From: Arthrobacter globiformis
Lineage (GTDB): Bacteria; Actinomycetota; Actinomycetes; Actinomycetales; Micrococcaceae
Direction of reading: 5' to 3'
DNA: 64,000 nt
Assembly: GCF_030815865.1 (NCBI RefSeq)
Contig: NZ_JAUSXI010000001.1
Location: 806,001 to 870,000, forward strand
Shown: piece after piece, positions 25,442 through 33,262 of the stretch
Layout: each line of letters starts with the position of its first letter
How positions within the stretch are numbered: the stretch's first letter is position 1
Notes under the pieces: model-generated
The model's input: only the letters and a program-made list of their open reading frames with translations
The model's database searches: none
What the model was told of the DNA's origin: nothing
Translations under genes and position numbers: made by a program

Positions 25442-25757
25442 CGCTGCCACCCAGAAGTCCGTCCCCGTCGTCGTTACTGCCGTCCGCTCCTTCACCGCCG
25501 TCCGGCTCTTGCCCTGCGTCCCACGCAGAGGCCACGGAACCGTCGTCGTGCGCCGTTGGATCAACGTCGCTGTCATCTCCGTCCGGCGTCAGGAGGTGCG
25601 CCTCTTCTGTGGCTGACACGGCAACGTCCGGGGATGCCTCGTCCGGGACGGCATCCTGTTCGGTGGTGGCGTAGGCAGCGTCCAAAGCGCGTTCCCAGAC
25701 GGACTCCGGCGGCCCGTCAGGAACCATGAGCATGTCTTTGAAGGATATTTCAGGCAT
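25425..25757 (-). CDS. Acidic small protein, first gene of the dynamin/Hsp70 operon
   Basis: About 110 aa with an N-terminal amphipathic stretch (MPEISFKDMLMVPDGP, VWERALDAAY) and a low-complexity Asp/Glu/Gly/Ser tail ending GGSDDLGY. It occupies the position of iniB relative to iniA but is not visibly similar to it. Possible starts are 25757, 25769 and 25775; 25757 is preferred because GGAG lies upstream of it. It overlaps the dynamin start, so the two are coupled. It may be an adaptor or a sensor for the GTPase; unknown. Confidence 0.55.
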   Translation of the reverse strand: MPEISFKDMLMVPDGPPESVWERALDAAYATTEQDAVPDEASPDVAVSATEEAHLLTPDGDDSDVDPTAHDDGSVASAWDAGQEPDGGEGADGSNDDGDGLLGGSDDLGY

Positions 25758-25792
25758 CTCGTATCTCATCTCCATATTTTGTGTCGGGTAGG

Positions 25793-25823
25793 GGGTGGTC
25801 GGATATTTCGGTCGGGTCTAAAG
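25793..25823 (+). promoter_or_regulatory. Conserved promoter of ECF gene 2
   Basis: GGGTGGTCG followed 24 nt later by TCTAAAG, then AGTGGCCCTA and a GGGGGGCAC leader also present before ECF gene 1. It lies in the divergent region shared with the dynamin/Hsp70 operon. Confidence 0.5.
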
Positions 25824-25881
25824 TGGCCCTACCATTGGCTAGTGCGGGGGGCACTGCGACCTGGACCCACCTGGGGGAATT

Positions 25882-26412
25882 ATGGACGCAGACGGAGCTC
25901 AGATGCTGCTCATGGATGCGGCAATCGGGGGAGATGCCCACGCCTTTGAGTCTTTGGCCGCCCAGCACCGGACAATGATCTGGTCCGTCTGTCTGCGGAT
26001 CACGGGGAACACCTACGATGCCGAAGATGCTCTTCAGGACACGCTGCTTGCGGCTTGGCGTGGCATCGGGCGGTTTCGCCGGGAATCCAGCTTTGGGACG
26101 TGGATCTACCGGATCGCGGCCAATGCGGCGTTGGCCGTCATCCGCGCGAGGCGGAGCACCGACGTCGAAATCTCCGAAGTCTTCGCCACCGAAAGGGACT
26201 TCGCCGAAAAGCTTGCAGCCGCTGACCTGGTACAGCAGACACTGAAGTCCCTCCCCGAAGACCTCCGGGTGGCCCTGGTGCTGCGGGAGTTGTGCGATTT
26301 CACCTATGCGCAGGTCGCAGACTACCAGGGCGTGCCCGTCGCCACGGTGAAGACAAGGATCAGCCGAGCCCGCCACGCCTTTGAGCAGGCCCTCAGTCCG
26401 GACAGTCCCTGA
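25882..26412 (+). CDS. ECF RNA polymerase sigma factor, copy 2
   Basis: A 176-aa ECF factor with region 2 (AFESLAAQHRTMIWSVCLR, GNTYDAEDALQDTLLAAW, FGTWIYRIAAN) and region 4 (LPEDLRVALVLREL, YAQVADYQGVPVATVKTRI). It lies divergent to the acidic/dynamin/GrpE/Hsp70 operon and ends 11 bp from the convergent iniC-like gene. No anti-sigma factor is adjacent, so control may come from the Hsp70 or dynamin membrane components or from transcription. A fragment of a third copy closely matching this one lies at 30075-30235. Confidence 0.92.
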   Translation: MDADGAQMLLMDAAIGGDAHAFESLAAQHRTMIWSVCLRITGNTYDAEDALQDTLLAAWRGIGRFRRESSFGTWIYRIAANAALAVIRARRSTDVEISEVFATERDFAEKLAAADLVQQTLKSLPEDLRVALVLRELCDFTYAQVADYQGVPVATVKTRISRARHAFEQALSPDSP

Positions 26413-26423
26413 TCCCGCGCCGC

Positions 26424-27854
26424 TCATGCCGGATTCCTTGCAGCACCGGAGCGAATGAACAGTGATCGGGCGATAACCCGGGCGGCCCGGGCCTCGGCGC
26501 CAGTGGACGCACTGCCGGCCACCGCCTGATAATGCGATGCCAGTTCCAGATAGCCGCTTCTTTCCGGCGCCTCCGGGGAAACAGCCGGCGGCCACCAATC
26601 CGCCTGCCTTAGCCCCTCCAATACCGCGACCAACTCGTGTCCGGGGGCCGAGGACCGCAACAGAGCCAGTGCCGCTTCTTCCTGCAGGCGGTGAAAGGCA
26701 GGTGCATGCCTTGCCGATTCGATCAGGCGCCGCACCTCAGGCGGCCAGGACTGGGAGCGCGCTGCGGCCATGAGCCCTGCAAGCATTTCTTCCACCCGGA
26801 CGCTCTCGGCTGGGCCCGTGACTGCGTTCTGCAGGGCACGCTCCAGCTCCGCCAGTCCCGACCGTTCATACAGCCAGTCCGCCAGTTCGGCGGCAGAACC
26901 GCAGTGTTCCCTTCCGTACCGGACGCCGTAGGAGCCGATCAGTGCGGTGAGTCGCCGAAAATCTTCCTTAGCCACCCCCGGGGGTGGGCCAAGGTGTTCC
27001 GCGAACTGCAGGCGCATCTCATCCGCGCCCTGTAGCAGGCGAAGGTTCCGCACATCCTGTTCACGTAGGGCGCCGGTCCTCACCGTTTCGGCGAGCAAAC
27101 CCGAGACCGGAAGCACGGCGGTGAGCTGGGGCATCCTGCGGGCCAGCTCGGCTGCGGCTCTCTTCGCCATGTCCACCGGCTCGGCACTGTGCCACGGGCC
27201 TCCGTCGTGGTTGTCAGCATGCGCTACGAGGCCAATGACGGGCACCGGTCCGCCGGCTGGCCCGTTGCCGTGCCGGGCCCGGAACCTGGAAACGAAGTCT
27301 TCATCGTCCGGGCGGAAGGAGTCCCGGATGAGGTACAGCAACGCGTCCGCACCGGGCTGCGGACCCTGATGCCCGAGCAGGCGGTACTCTGTTCTGGCGG
27401 AATTACCCGTTGCCGCAGAGCCAAGGCCCGGGGTATCGATGATGGTGACGAGCTGCAGGGCGGCGGCCTGCACGTAAACCCGGAGGTAATCGATGGCCCC
27501 CTGCTGGGCATTTCCGATGGCTGGCCCGGAAGGTGTAAGCGGAATCGGTATGACTTCTCCGGAGTCCAGTGCCGCTTCCGCGCGGTCCGGTGCGCCGTAG
27601 GCATAGCAGCAGATCAGAGCGGTGGTTTCCTGTGCTGAAGTGGGCGCACGCTTTGCACTAATCAGGCTGTTGACCAGCGTGGACTTGCCCGTGTTAACCC
27701 GGCCCGACACGGCAATGACCGCCGGCCTCCGGAGAGCACTTCTGAACTCGTCGATGACAATGGCCCCATGGAGCCCGAGCAATGCGGCGACTTCGTCCAG
27801 CAGCTGCTCAGCGCTGGAGCGAAGCAACGGATAACCATTAGGGGGAGCATCCAT
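26424..27854 (-). CDS. Dynamin-like GTPase, IniC-like
   Basis: A 476-aa GTPase: G1 GRVNTGKST at about 51-59, T of G2 in SAQETTALI, G3 DTPGLGS, and VAHAD at the G4 position. A helical C-terminal half follows. The size matches mycobacterial IniC (about 490 aa), and a longer IniA-like GTPase lies in the same locus. AGGAGGA lies 6 nt before the ATG at 27854; the reading from 27884 lacks one. A GGAAC..TCAAAC promoter motif at 27889-27918 gives a leader of about 30 nt. It likely forms a heteromeric membrane-remodelling pair with the IniA-like protein. Confidence 0.8.
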   Translation of the reverse strand: MDAPPNGYPLLRSSAEQLLDEVAALLGLHGAIVIDEFRSALRRPAVIAVSGRVNTGKSTLVNSLISAKRAPTSAQETTALICCYAYGAPDRAEAALDSGEVIPIPLTPSGPAIGNAQQGAIDYLRVYVQAAALQLVTIIDTPGLGSAATGNSARTEYRLLGHQGPQPGADALLYLIRDSFRPDDEDFVSRFRARHGNGPAGGPVPVIGLVAHADNHDGGPWHSAEPVDMAKRAAAELARRMPQLTAVLPVSGLLAETVRTGALREQDVRNLRLLQGADEMRLQFAEHLGPPPGVAKEDFRRLTALIGSYGVRYGREHCGSAAELADWLYERSGLAELERALQNAVTGPAESVRVEEMLAGLMAAARSQSWPPEVRRLIESARHAPAFHRLQEEAALALLRSSAPGHELVAVLEGLRQADWWPPAVSPEAPERSGYLELASHYQAVAGSASTGAEARAARVIARSLFIRSGAARNPA

Positions 27855-27888
27855 TGCCGATCCTCCTGTCAGACGGAACTCCATGTCC

Positions 27889-27918
27889 GTTTGATGCAGC
27901 CGCCGACCGGAAAGTTCC
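27889..27918 (-). promoter_or_regulatory. ECF-type promoter motif of the iniC-like gene
   Basis: Minus strand GGGGAACTTTCC, then TCAAAC at 24 nt, about 35 nt before the ATG at 27854. A near copy of motif plus leader lies 290 bp upstream at 28179. Confidence 0.6.
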
Positions 27919-28178
27919 CCGAACCCAGAGATTTTTTGGAAATTCTGCCCTCTGACGTGGTGGGGATTTCAGCGCGGAGGTGAGTGCGTCTTCTGTCCAA
28001 GGTGGGTCAGGGTTTATGCCCCCGGCGCCCTCCACGAAAACGGGTTCGTCCGTGGGCCTGCCGGGTCATGTTGCGCTGCGAGCCCGGCGGCCTCCTGACA
28101 GCACTGAGCGACGAGCTGATGATGCCAGGCCGGTGACGGCCGCAAGTGGCACCGATCAGACTGTCAGATTCCATGTCC
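27919..28178. other. Gap between two duplicated promoter motifs
   Basis: No supported gene. On the minus strand the upstream motif reads into a frame starting MESDSLIGATCGRHRPG that lacks a ribosome site and ends in Arg-rich sequence; probably a decayed gene. Confidence 0.35.
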
Positions 28179-28208
28179 GTTTGACGCCGCCAAGGACAGG
28201 AAAGTTCC
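28179..28208 (-). promoter_or_regulatory. Orphan duplicate of the iniC-like promoter
   Basis: Minus strand GGAACTTTCC, then TCAAAC at 24 nt, followed by GGACATGGA as in the iniC-like leader. No intact gene follows. Confidence 0.5.
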
Positions 28209-28230
28209 GAGAAATTTAACAATTTTTTAA

Positions 28231-28261
28231 GGAAACTTTGCTTGGCCCCCGGACCTCTAAT
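28231..28261 (+). promoter_or_regulatory. ECF-type promoter motif before the 55-aa ORF and DUF805 copy 2
   Basis: GGAAACTTTG followed 25 nt later by TCTAAT. It diverges from the orphan minus-strand motif 23 bp away, making a bidirectional pair. Confidence 0.55.
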
Positions 28262-28346
28262 GCGCATCAACAAAAACAGGAAGCAACGGATTTTTGGTCC
28301 AAAAGGCAAGAAGTCCAACAAACTGCGGAAGTAAAGGCAAACCAAA

Positions 28347-28514
28347 ATGGCAACAACATCAGAAAAATCGGAGTACCGCTACAGCGACTTTTACTGCTTC
28401 ATGTCCCTTGCGGACTTCACTGCCTATATCTCACGTGATGACGGCTACGGTGAAGCTGGCTTTTCAATCAGCCCGGCAGTGAACCTGCTCCCTGATCCAA
28501 TGCCCACTCTCTGA
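28347..28514 (+). CDS. Small ORF (55 aa) downstream of an ECF-type promoter
   Basis: ATG to TGA encodes 55 residues with aromatic-rich SEYRYSDFYCFMSLADFTAYI and a short tail ending DPMPTL. AAAGG lies 9 nt upstream, and the promoter motif lies 85 nt before the start. No signal peptide or domain is seen. The supporting signals on both transcription and translation make it a plausible gene, although it is short. DUF805 copy 2 follows 175 bp later. Confidence 0.4.
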   Translation: MATTSEKSEYRYSDFYCFMSLADFTAYISRDDGYGEAGFSISPAVNLLPDPMPTL

Positions 28515-28689
28515 GCGGAAATTCGCTGGGAGTGGCGGCATCGTCGGCAACCCATAGGGACCAGCCGCTACCGGATAACATCCTCCAGGCCCTAGCCGGA
28601 CGACCGGGAAAGGGTCAACCCGGCGCGCGAAGACGCGGCCACGGGCTCCCCCCGGCCACAAGCATCACACGAATACACAGGAGAACTTC

Positions 28690-29142
28690 ATGACCTACAC
28701 ACCACAACAGCAGTATGCCCAGCCAGCGGGCGACGTGCCGCTCTGGGCGCCACTCTACGGCGCCTCCGCCCCCGACGCCGTCATCCGATTCTTCAAGAAG
28801 TACGCAACGTTCTCAGGGCGGGCCAGCCGCAGCGAATACTGGTGGTGGGAGCTCGTCAACACCATCGTCACCATCCTGTTTTACCTCGTCCTTGGGCTCA
28901 CCGACGCCAACGGCACCGGCGAGGCCAGCGCCGGACCGCTCATCCTCTTGGGCCTCTGGCTGATGGCCACCATCGTCCCGGAAATGGCGCTGACCGTCCG
29001 CCGCCTGCACGACGCCAACCTCAGCGGCTGGATCGCGCTCCTCGGGCTGATTCCGCTCGTGGGCGGCATCATCGTGCTCGTCTTCGTCCTGATGGGTCCC
29101 AAGCCGGAGGGCCAACGGTTCGACCAGTCGGCAAGCATCTAG
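28690..29142 (+). CDS. DUF805 family membrane protein, copy 2
   Basis: A 150-aa DUF805 protein, almost identical to copy 1 (14454) through VIRFFKKYATFSGRASRSEYWWW and in VRRLHDANLSGW..LLGLIPL, but differing in the hydrophobic middle (IVTILFYLVLGLTDANGTG). The GGAGAACTTC leader precedes the ATG. It is predicted to be an inner-membrane protein of unknown function. It may be transcribed from the GGAAAC..TCTAAT promoter 430 bp upstream with the 55-aa ORF. The paralog pair suggests island-internal duplication. Confidence 0.88.
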   Translation: MTYTPQQQYAQPAGDVPLWAPLYGASAPDAVIRFFKKYATFSGRASRSEYWWWELVNTIVTILFYLVLGLTDANGTGEASAGPLILLGLWLMATIVPEMALTVRRLHDANLSGWIALLGLIPLVGGIIVLVFVLMGPKPEGQRFDQSASI

Positions 29143-29359
29143 GAGCAGCGCCCCCAACTGCACCGAACGCAGAAGGGGGCCCATCCCTGGACGGGACCTT
29201 CTCACTTGCCGCCAGCGTCATGCCAGGAGCGGTTCCCACATCTTCTGGGCGGTCGCCGCACTGCCAGAAAACTCCACTCCGGATCTTCTCCGCCGTCCAG
29301 CAATGGCGATAGGCCTCTTGGAGCAGCAGCGAGGTTGCTCCCTGAGGCACATACAGCAG
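29143..29359. other. Gap after DUF805 copy 2
   Basis: No gene supported; open frames are shadows. No clear terminator hairpin was found. Confidence 0.3.
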
Positions 29360-29515
29360 CCGGGTCATGCACGTCCATCTCCGCTTCCAACGTGATCGCC
29401 GGCGCGTTCTTCGTCAACCGGTTCAAAACCTGCCCGGGCCGATGAGGTCGATACCCTGTTCCCTGGTTTTGGCCAGGGAACAGTTGCGCTAGCTGTTGCT
29501 GATCGATGCCAGTCG
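29360..29515 (-). pseudogene. IS256-type transposase N-terminal remnant
   Basis: Minus-strand frames read IDQQQLAQ and, after a shift, LNRLTKNAPAITLEAEMD, which match the IS256 N-terminus VDQQALAQQLL..LLNRLTKNVLATALEAE seen at 39983-40150. The spacer between is out of frame. No catalytic part remains. Confidence 0.55.
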
Positions 29516-29608
29516 CCACGAGATCCATGGTTTCGTTCAGGAACAGTCTTCACGCCAGGCGCCGCCCTGCATGTTAGGCCAACCAGATTCAGACACTCCC
29601 TGTGTAAG

Positions 29609-29638
29609 GGAACTTTTCAGGAAGCGCGGATCTCTAAT
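29609..29638 (+). promoter_or_regulatory. ECF-type promoter motif of the calcium-binding-like gene
   Basis: GGGAACTTTTC with TCTAAT exactly 24 nt after GGAAC; the leader to the ATG at 29691 is about 45 nt. It is the best match to the consensus on the plus strand. Confidence 0.6.
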
Positions 29639-29690
29639 GGTCGTAACGATAAGCAGGAAGCCCAGGCTTCCCTTTCAAAAGGAGCAGGAC

Positions 29691-30050
29691 ATGGCAATTG
29701 AAGCTTTCTCTCAGGACAACTATAACGACGGCGTTCCGGATGTTCTCGGGATCGATAACGGCCTTAACGGTTCCTACGACGGTTTTGCCGACACGTTCTA
29801 TTTTGACAGAGACAATGATGGCTGGGAGGACGTAGTCGCACTTGATCTTGACCAGGACGGAAAACCAGAACAGGTGACTGTGGACACCAACTACGACCAT
29901 CGTTTCGATGTGACCATTCGGGACAGCGACGAAGATGGTCTTCCGGACACTGGCACCGACCTTGTCATCAAGAGTGACGGGTATGGTGGCCCCCTCATTC
30001 CCAACAATCCTTTTGCGGGTATCGGCGTTAAGCCCTGGCTAACTTATTAG
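29691..30050 (+). CDS. Calcium-binding-repeat-like acidic protein (119 aa)
   Basis: A protein with repeated Asp/Asn/Gly loops: DNYNDGVPDVLG, FDRDNDGWEDVV, DLDQDGKPEQV, RDSDEDGLPDTG. These resemble EF-hand-like or thrombospondin type 3 calcium loops. GGAG lies 6 nt before the ATG. No signal peptide is visible, so its location is uncertain. It follows a strong ECF-type promoter motif. A decayed relative exists at 13268-13375. The gene may be a calcium-responsive effector of the regulon, which is inference. Confidence 0.7.
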   Translation: MAIEAFSQDNYNDGVPDVLGIDNGLNGSYDGFADTFYFDRDNDGWEDVVALDLDQDGKPEQVTVDTNYDHRFDVTIRDSDEDGLPDTGTDLVIKSDGYGGPLIPNNPFAGIGVKPWLTY

Positions 30051-30074
30051 GCAAACCAAGGCAACGCACTCGAG

Positions 30075-30235
30075 CTGATGACGGCCTGGCTTGGCATCGG
30101 GCGGTTTCGCCGGGATTCCAGCTTTGGGACGTGGATCTACCGGAGCGCGACCAAATTCCGCTTTGGCCGTCATCCGCGCTAGGCGGAGCAACGGCAGGGA
30201 AATCCCGGAAAGGCGCGGCTGGTCCGCCGAAAAAG
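30075..30235 (+). pseudogene. Fragment of a third ECF sigma gene
   Basis: The DNA from GACGGCCTGGCTTGGCATCG onward is nearly identical to the region 2 segment of ECF gene 2 (GGCATCGGGCGGTTTCGCCG, then TTTGGGACGTGGATCTACCG, CGTCATCCGCGC), with small indels and a stop. Neither start nor region 4 is present. It shows duplication of sigma-gene DNA within the island. Confidence 0.75.
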
Positions 30236-30419
30236 CTTTCCTGGCCACATTCTCCTTCGTAACTGCAGCACTTCCATCGCTTATTACATGGAGCATCGAT
30301 CCGAAAAGCTCCGGGATATCCGTATCAATTTGTTGCAAACGATACTCGGCCCAGGCAGGCCCTCTAATGGCACCAACACAACAGGAAGCAAAGTACCGCT
30401 TTCACTGCCTAAGGAAATC

Positions 30420-30788
30420 ATGATCACACCCGATCCAGGGGCGCCGGTCCCGTCGGACGAGGACGTCGCAGCCCTGCCCCATGAAGATGTCGAGGAAGCA
30501 ATGAACCACGATGACCTCCATCAGAAATTTGATGAGATCCTCCGACGGCTGGTGGAGGACCTCGGGGAAGTAATCTCTTTCGAAGAGCAACTTGAAATTC
30601 TACATTTTGTGGATGTCCACGAGTTCGGTCTGGCTCTGTCAACAACTACCGGAATCATCGTGGAGGACGATAAACGCGTGCCCGCATCCCTAATCATGGC
30701 CATCAGATCCTTAGCCGAGCAAACGGGGATTACAGATGAACTGCCCAACGACTTGGATAAATATGCGCAGAAGCCTTGGCCGCCTTAG
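30420..30788 (+). CDS. Hypothetical acidic protein (122 aa)
   Basis: ATG at 30420 has AAGGA 5 nt upstream; a longer reading runs back over the sigma fragment. The protein is acidic and helical (DEDVAALPHEDVEEAM, DEILRRLVEDLGEVI, EEQLEILHFVDVHEFGLAL) with no signal or TM. A TCTAAT box lies at 30363-30368 but its -35 partner is poor. Helical spacing suggests a small regulatory or antitoxin-like protein, without family support. Confidence 0.6.
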   Translation: MITPDPGAPVPSDEDVAALPHEDVEEAMNHDDLHQKFDEILRRLVEDLGEVISFEEQLEILHFVDVHEFGLALSTTTGIIVEDDKRVPASLIMAIRSLAEQTGITDELPNDLDKYAQKPWPP

Positions 30789-31256
30789 TGAGGCCGTGTC
30801 TTCCGCCGTCCCGTAAACCAACTTCCAACGTCAGGTCTTTGCACCGGGGCAATTCTGCAGCGGGACACCGTGCAGACGACTTCTGAAAATGACACCGGCA
30901 AGGGAATTAGGCTCTTCGTGGTTGGGGGGGATTTGAGTTCGTGTCGGTGAAGACAAAGGGTATTCCACCACTTCTGGGAACAAATTCATCTATTCTCAGG
31001 AATTTTAAGGAAGAACCAAGCCTCTAATCAACATAATCAGATCAACGAGGCATAACCTTCCACTAACCGGCCGAGCAAGACCAGGTCGTAGCAAGGGCAC
31101 GGCAATGAGATCGCAACCCAACGCGCAGAGCACCCGCTCCACATATATTGCCAACACCGCAATGTGAGTTTTTGCCGTCTACAACAACTTCTCTTGCGTC
31201 ACAACAACAAAAACGACAAACCACCAAGCCAGCATGAAATTTTAAAAAGGAAAAAG
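30789..31256. other. AT-rich leader region before the ABC exporter
   Basis: No supported gene beyond a possible 20-codon frame. The stretch carries the GGAAT..TCTAAT motif at 30999-31028 and is AT-rich around 31160-31260, with several A runs. It probably serves as promoter and long leader of the exporter operon. Confidence 0.4.
30999..31028 (+). promoter_or_regulatory. ECF-type promoter motif before the exporter operon
   Basis: GGAATTTT with TCTAAT 24 nt after the first G. The -35 has T where other copies have C. It is about 230 nt before the first candidate start. Confidence 0.4.
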
Positions 31257-31415
31257 TTGAAAACACATCAGATTAAGTCCTCGTTTATACATCAGGAATT
31301 TGAGAACGCCAGGAGCCATACGCATCTGGGGCTCAGGGGACGCGCGCTGTGGGGAGCCCTACTAGCGGTCGCTCTCTTAGTAGAGGTTGTCCGTTTGTCT
31401 CACTGGTCTTCATAG
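31257..31415 (+). CDS. Small membrane peptide (52 aa) ahead of the ABC exporter
   Basis: TTG start with AAAAAGGAAAAAG directly upstream; 52 residues with a C-terminal hydrophobic segment (ALWGALLAVALLVEVV). The stop is 8 nt before the exporter ATG, so the two could be coupled. Short, non-ATG and without family, so support is limited to the ribosome site and position. Confidence 0.3.
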   Translation: MKTHQIKSSFIHQEFENARSHTHLGLRGRALWGALLAVALLVEVVRLSHWSS

Positions 31416-31423
31416 GGGGACAG

Positions 31424-33262
31424 ATGTTTCGCACCTTTTGGCGGTTCCGGAAGGCGGTGGTTCCACACGGCCGGGCAATGGGCGGCGGCACGCTGCTGGT
31501 CATTTTCGTTGCAGCGATGCAAGTCGCGCTGCCTTGGCCGATGAAGATCATTGTTGACGACGTCCTGCAGCCGCTGGGCAAATCGGGCACGGAAACGACG
31601 CCGGAGTTCCTGGGCCTCGGCAGCCTCAGCCCGCTCCAGCTGTTGCTGCTGGCAGCATCGGCGCTGCTTGTCCTAACCGTGATGAATGCCGCGGCAGATT
31701 GTCTGGGCGCCCGGCTGCTCAACGGCGTCGGCGAGAAGACAATGGCCACCATCCGGGCCGATGTCTTCGTGCACCTTCAGCGCCTGTCGCTGTCATTCCA
31801 TGACAAACAGCGGCTGGGCGACCTTGTCACCCGGACCACCACGGACGTCGATTACGTCCGTTCACTGATGGTGTCGATGCTTTCCGTGCTGCTGCCGAAC
31901 ATTTTCATTCTGGGCTTCATCACCACCATCTGCGTTCTCGTGGACCCGACCTTCGCATTGATCGGCCTGGCCGTTGCTCCGCTGATGTTCGTGACCGTCC
32001 TGGTGTACAGACGCCGCATCAAGAGCGCCTCCAAGGAAGCCCGCAGCAAGGACAGCGACATCGCTGCGGCCATGTCCGAGACGTTCGCTTCCGTGCGAGT
32101 GATGCAAACGTATACAAGCGAAACGCATCACGAAGAGGCCTTCCGGTTCCGGAACAATGGGCGCATGAATGCCGGCCTGAGGGTCATCCGGCTCCAGTCG
32201 ATGTTCTCTCCCCTGGTGGACGTAATTGCCACACTGGGCACCGTGCTGGTGCTGTGGATCGGCGCGCAGCGGGTGCTGGACGGAACCATGACGCTGGGCC
32301 TGCTGCTCGTCTTCATCGCCTACCTCAAAGCGATGTATTCGCCCATGAAATCCCTAGCGAAACTGACCACAGTGATCAGCCGCGGCCAGGCCAGCGCCGA
32401 GCGCATCCAGGAAATCCTGGGCACCGCTCCGGCCATTGCGGATGAGCCTGGCGCTGTTCCCGCGCCGCGGCTGGATGGCCGGGTGGAGCTGCGGAACGTC
32501 AGCTTCGGCTACCAGGACCGGGACGTCCTGCACGGAATTAACCTGAAGGCCGAACCGGGAAGCCTGGTGGCCATCACAGGTCCCACGGGCGCCGGAAAAT
32601 CGTCCGTTGTCAGCTTGATTCCGCGGCTCTATGACGTCACCGCGGGGACGGTTCTGCTCGACAGGATCGACGCCCGGAAGCTGCAGGTACCCACTGTCCG
32701 CAAACAGATTTCGATGGTCCTGCAGGAGTCCATCCTGTTCCGTGGGAGCATCTACGACAACATCGCCTATGGCTGCGAAGGCGCCACCCGGCAGCAGGTG
32801 CTCGCGGCAGCAGAGGCGGCCTATGTAGACGAGTTCGTCCGCGATCTGCCCCAGGGATACGACACTCTCGTGGCGGAGCGGGGTGTCACCCTCTCAGGCG
32901 GACAACGCCAGCGCATCGCCATAGCCCGGGCGCTCATGCGGGATTCACCCATCGTCATCCTCGACGAACCGACATCAGGCCTGGACGCGATCTCCGAGCA
33001 GTACGTCATGCACGGGCTCGACCGGCTCATGGCCGGGCGCACGGTGATCGTCATCGCCCACAGGCTATCCACGCTCAAGCGTGCCGACAGGATCTACGTC
33101 CTCGACCATGGCCGGATCGTCGAAAGCGGCCGGCACGAGGAGCTGGTCGCAGCGGGCGGCCTGTACAGCCGCCTCGATGAAATTCAGCACCCCCAGGAAC
33201 CGGCGATTCCGGCCATGACCCCTATTCAGATTCAAAACGTGCAGACGGAGACGAGCGTATGA
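31424..33262 (+). CDS. ABC transporter, fused permease and ATPase (MsbA/exporter type)
   Basis: A 612-aa half-transporter. Six TM segments in the first ~330 residues (e.g. VIFVAAMQVALPWPM, PNIFILGFITTICVLV) are followed by an ATPase with Walker A GPTGAGKSS, Q loop, signature LSGGQRQR, Walker B VILDEPTSGLD and the H loop IAHRLST. It is expected to form a homodimer that exports lipids, peptides or drugs. The ATG at 31424 follows AGGGGGA. The stop overlaps the Nudix gene start by ATGA, an unusual partnership. Confidence 0.88.
   Translation: MFRTFWRFRKAVVPHGRAMGGGTLLVIFVAAMQVALPWPMKIIVDDVLQPLGKSGTETTPEFLGLGSLSPLQLLLLAASALLVLTVMNAAADCLGARLLNGVGEKTMATIRADVFVHLQRLSLSFHDKQRLGDLVTRTTTDVDYVRSLMVSMLSVLLPNIFILGFITTICVLVDPTFALIGLAVAPLMFVTVLVYRRRIKSASKEARSKDSDIAAAMSETFASVRVMQTYTSETHHEEAFRFRNNGRMNAGLRVIRLQSMFSPLVDVIATLGTVLVLWIGAQRVLDGTMTLGLLLVFIAYLKAMYSPMKSLAKLTTVISRGQASAERIQEILGTAPAIADEPGAVPAPRLDGRVELRNVSFGYQDRDVLHGINLKAEPGSLVAITGPTGAGKSSVVSLIPRLYDVTAGTVLLDRIDARKLQVPTVRKQISMVLQESILFRGSIYDNIAYGCEGATRQQVLAAAEAAYVDEFVRDLPQGYDTLVAERGVTLSGGQRQRIAIARALMRDSPIVILDEPTSGLDAISEQYVMHGLDRLMAGRTVIVIAHRLSTLKRADRIYVLDHGRIVESGRHEELVAAGGLYSRLDEIQHPQEPAIPAMTPIQIQNVQTETSV

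Noticed and set aside
25750..26598. Minus-strand 282-aa frame opposite sigma gene 2
   Set aside because: Antisense of a clearly conserved ECF sigma gene; a GC-rich codon-position shadow.
30363..30368. TCTAAT box before the 122-aa gene
   Set aside because: No GGAAC-like element 24 nt upstream (sequence reads AACGAT), so it was not counted as a regulon promoter.
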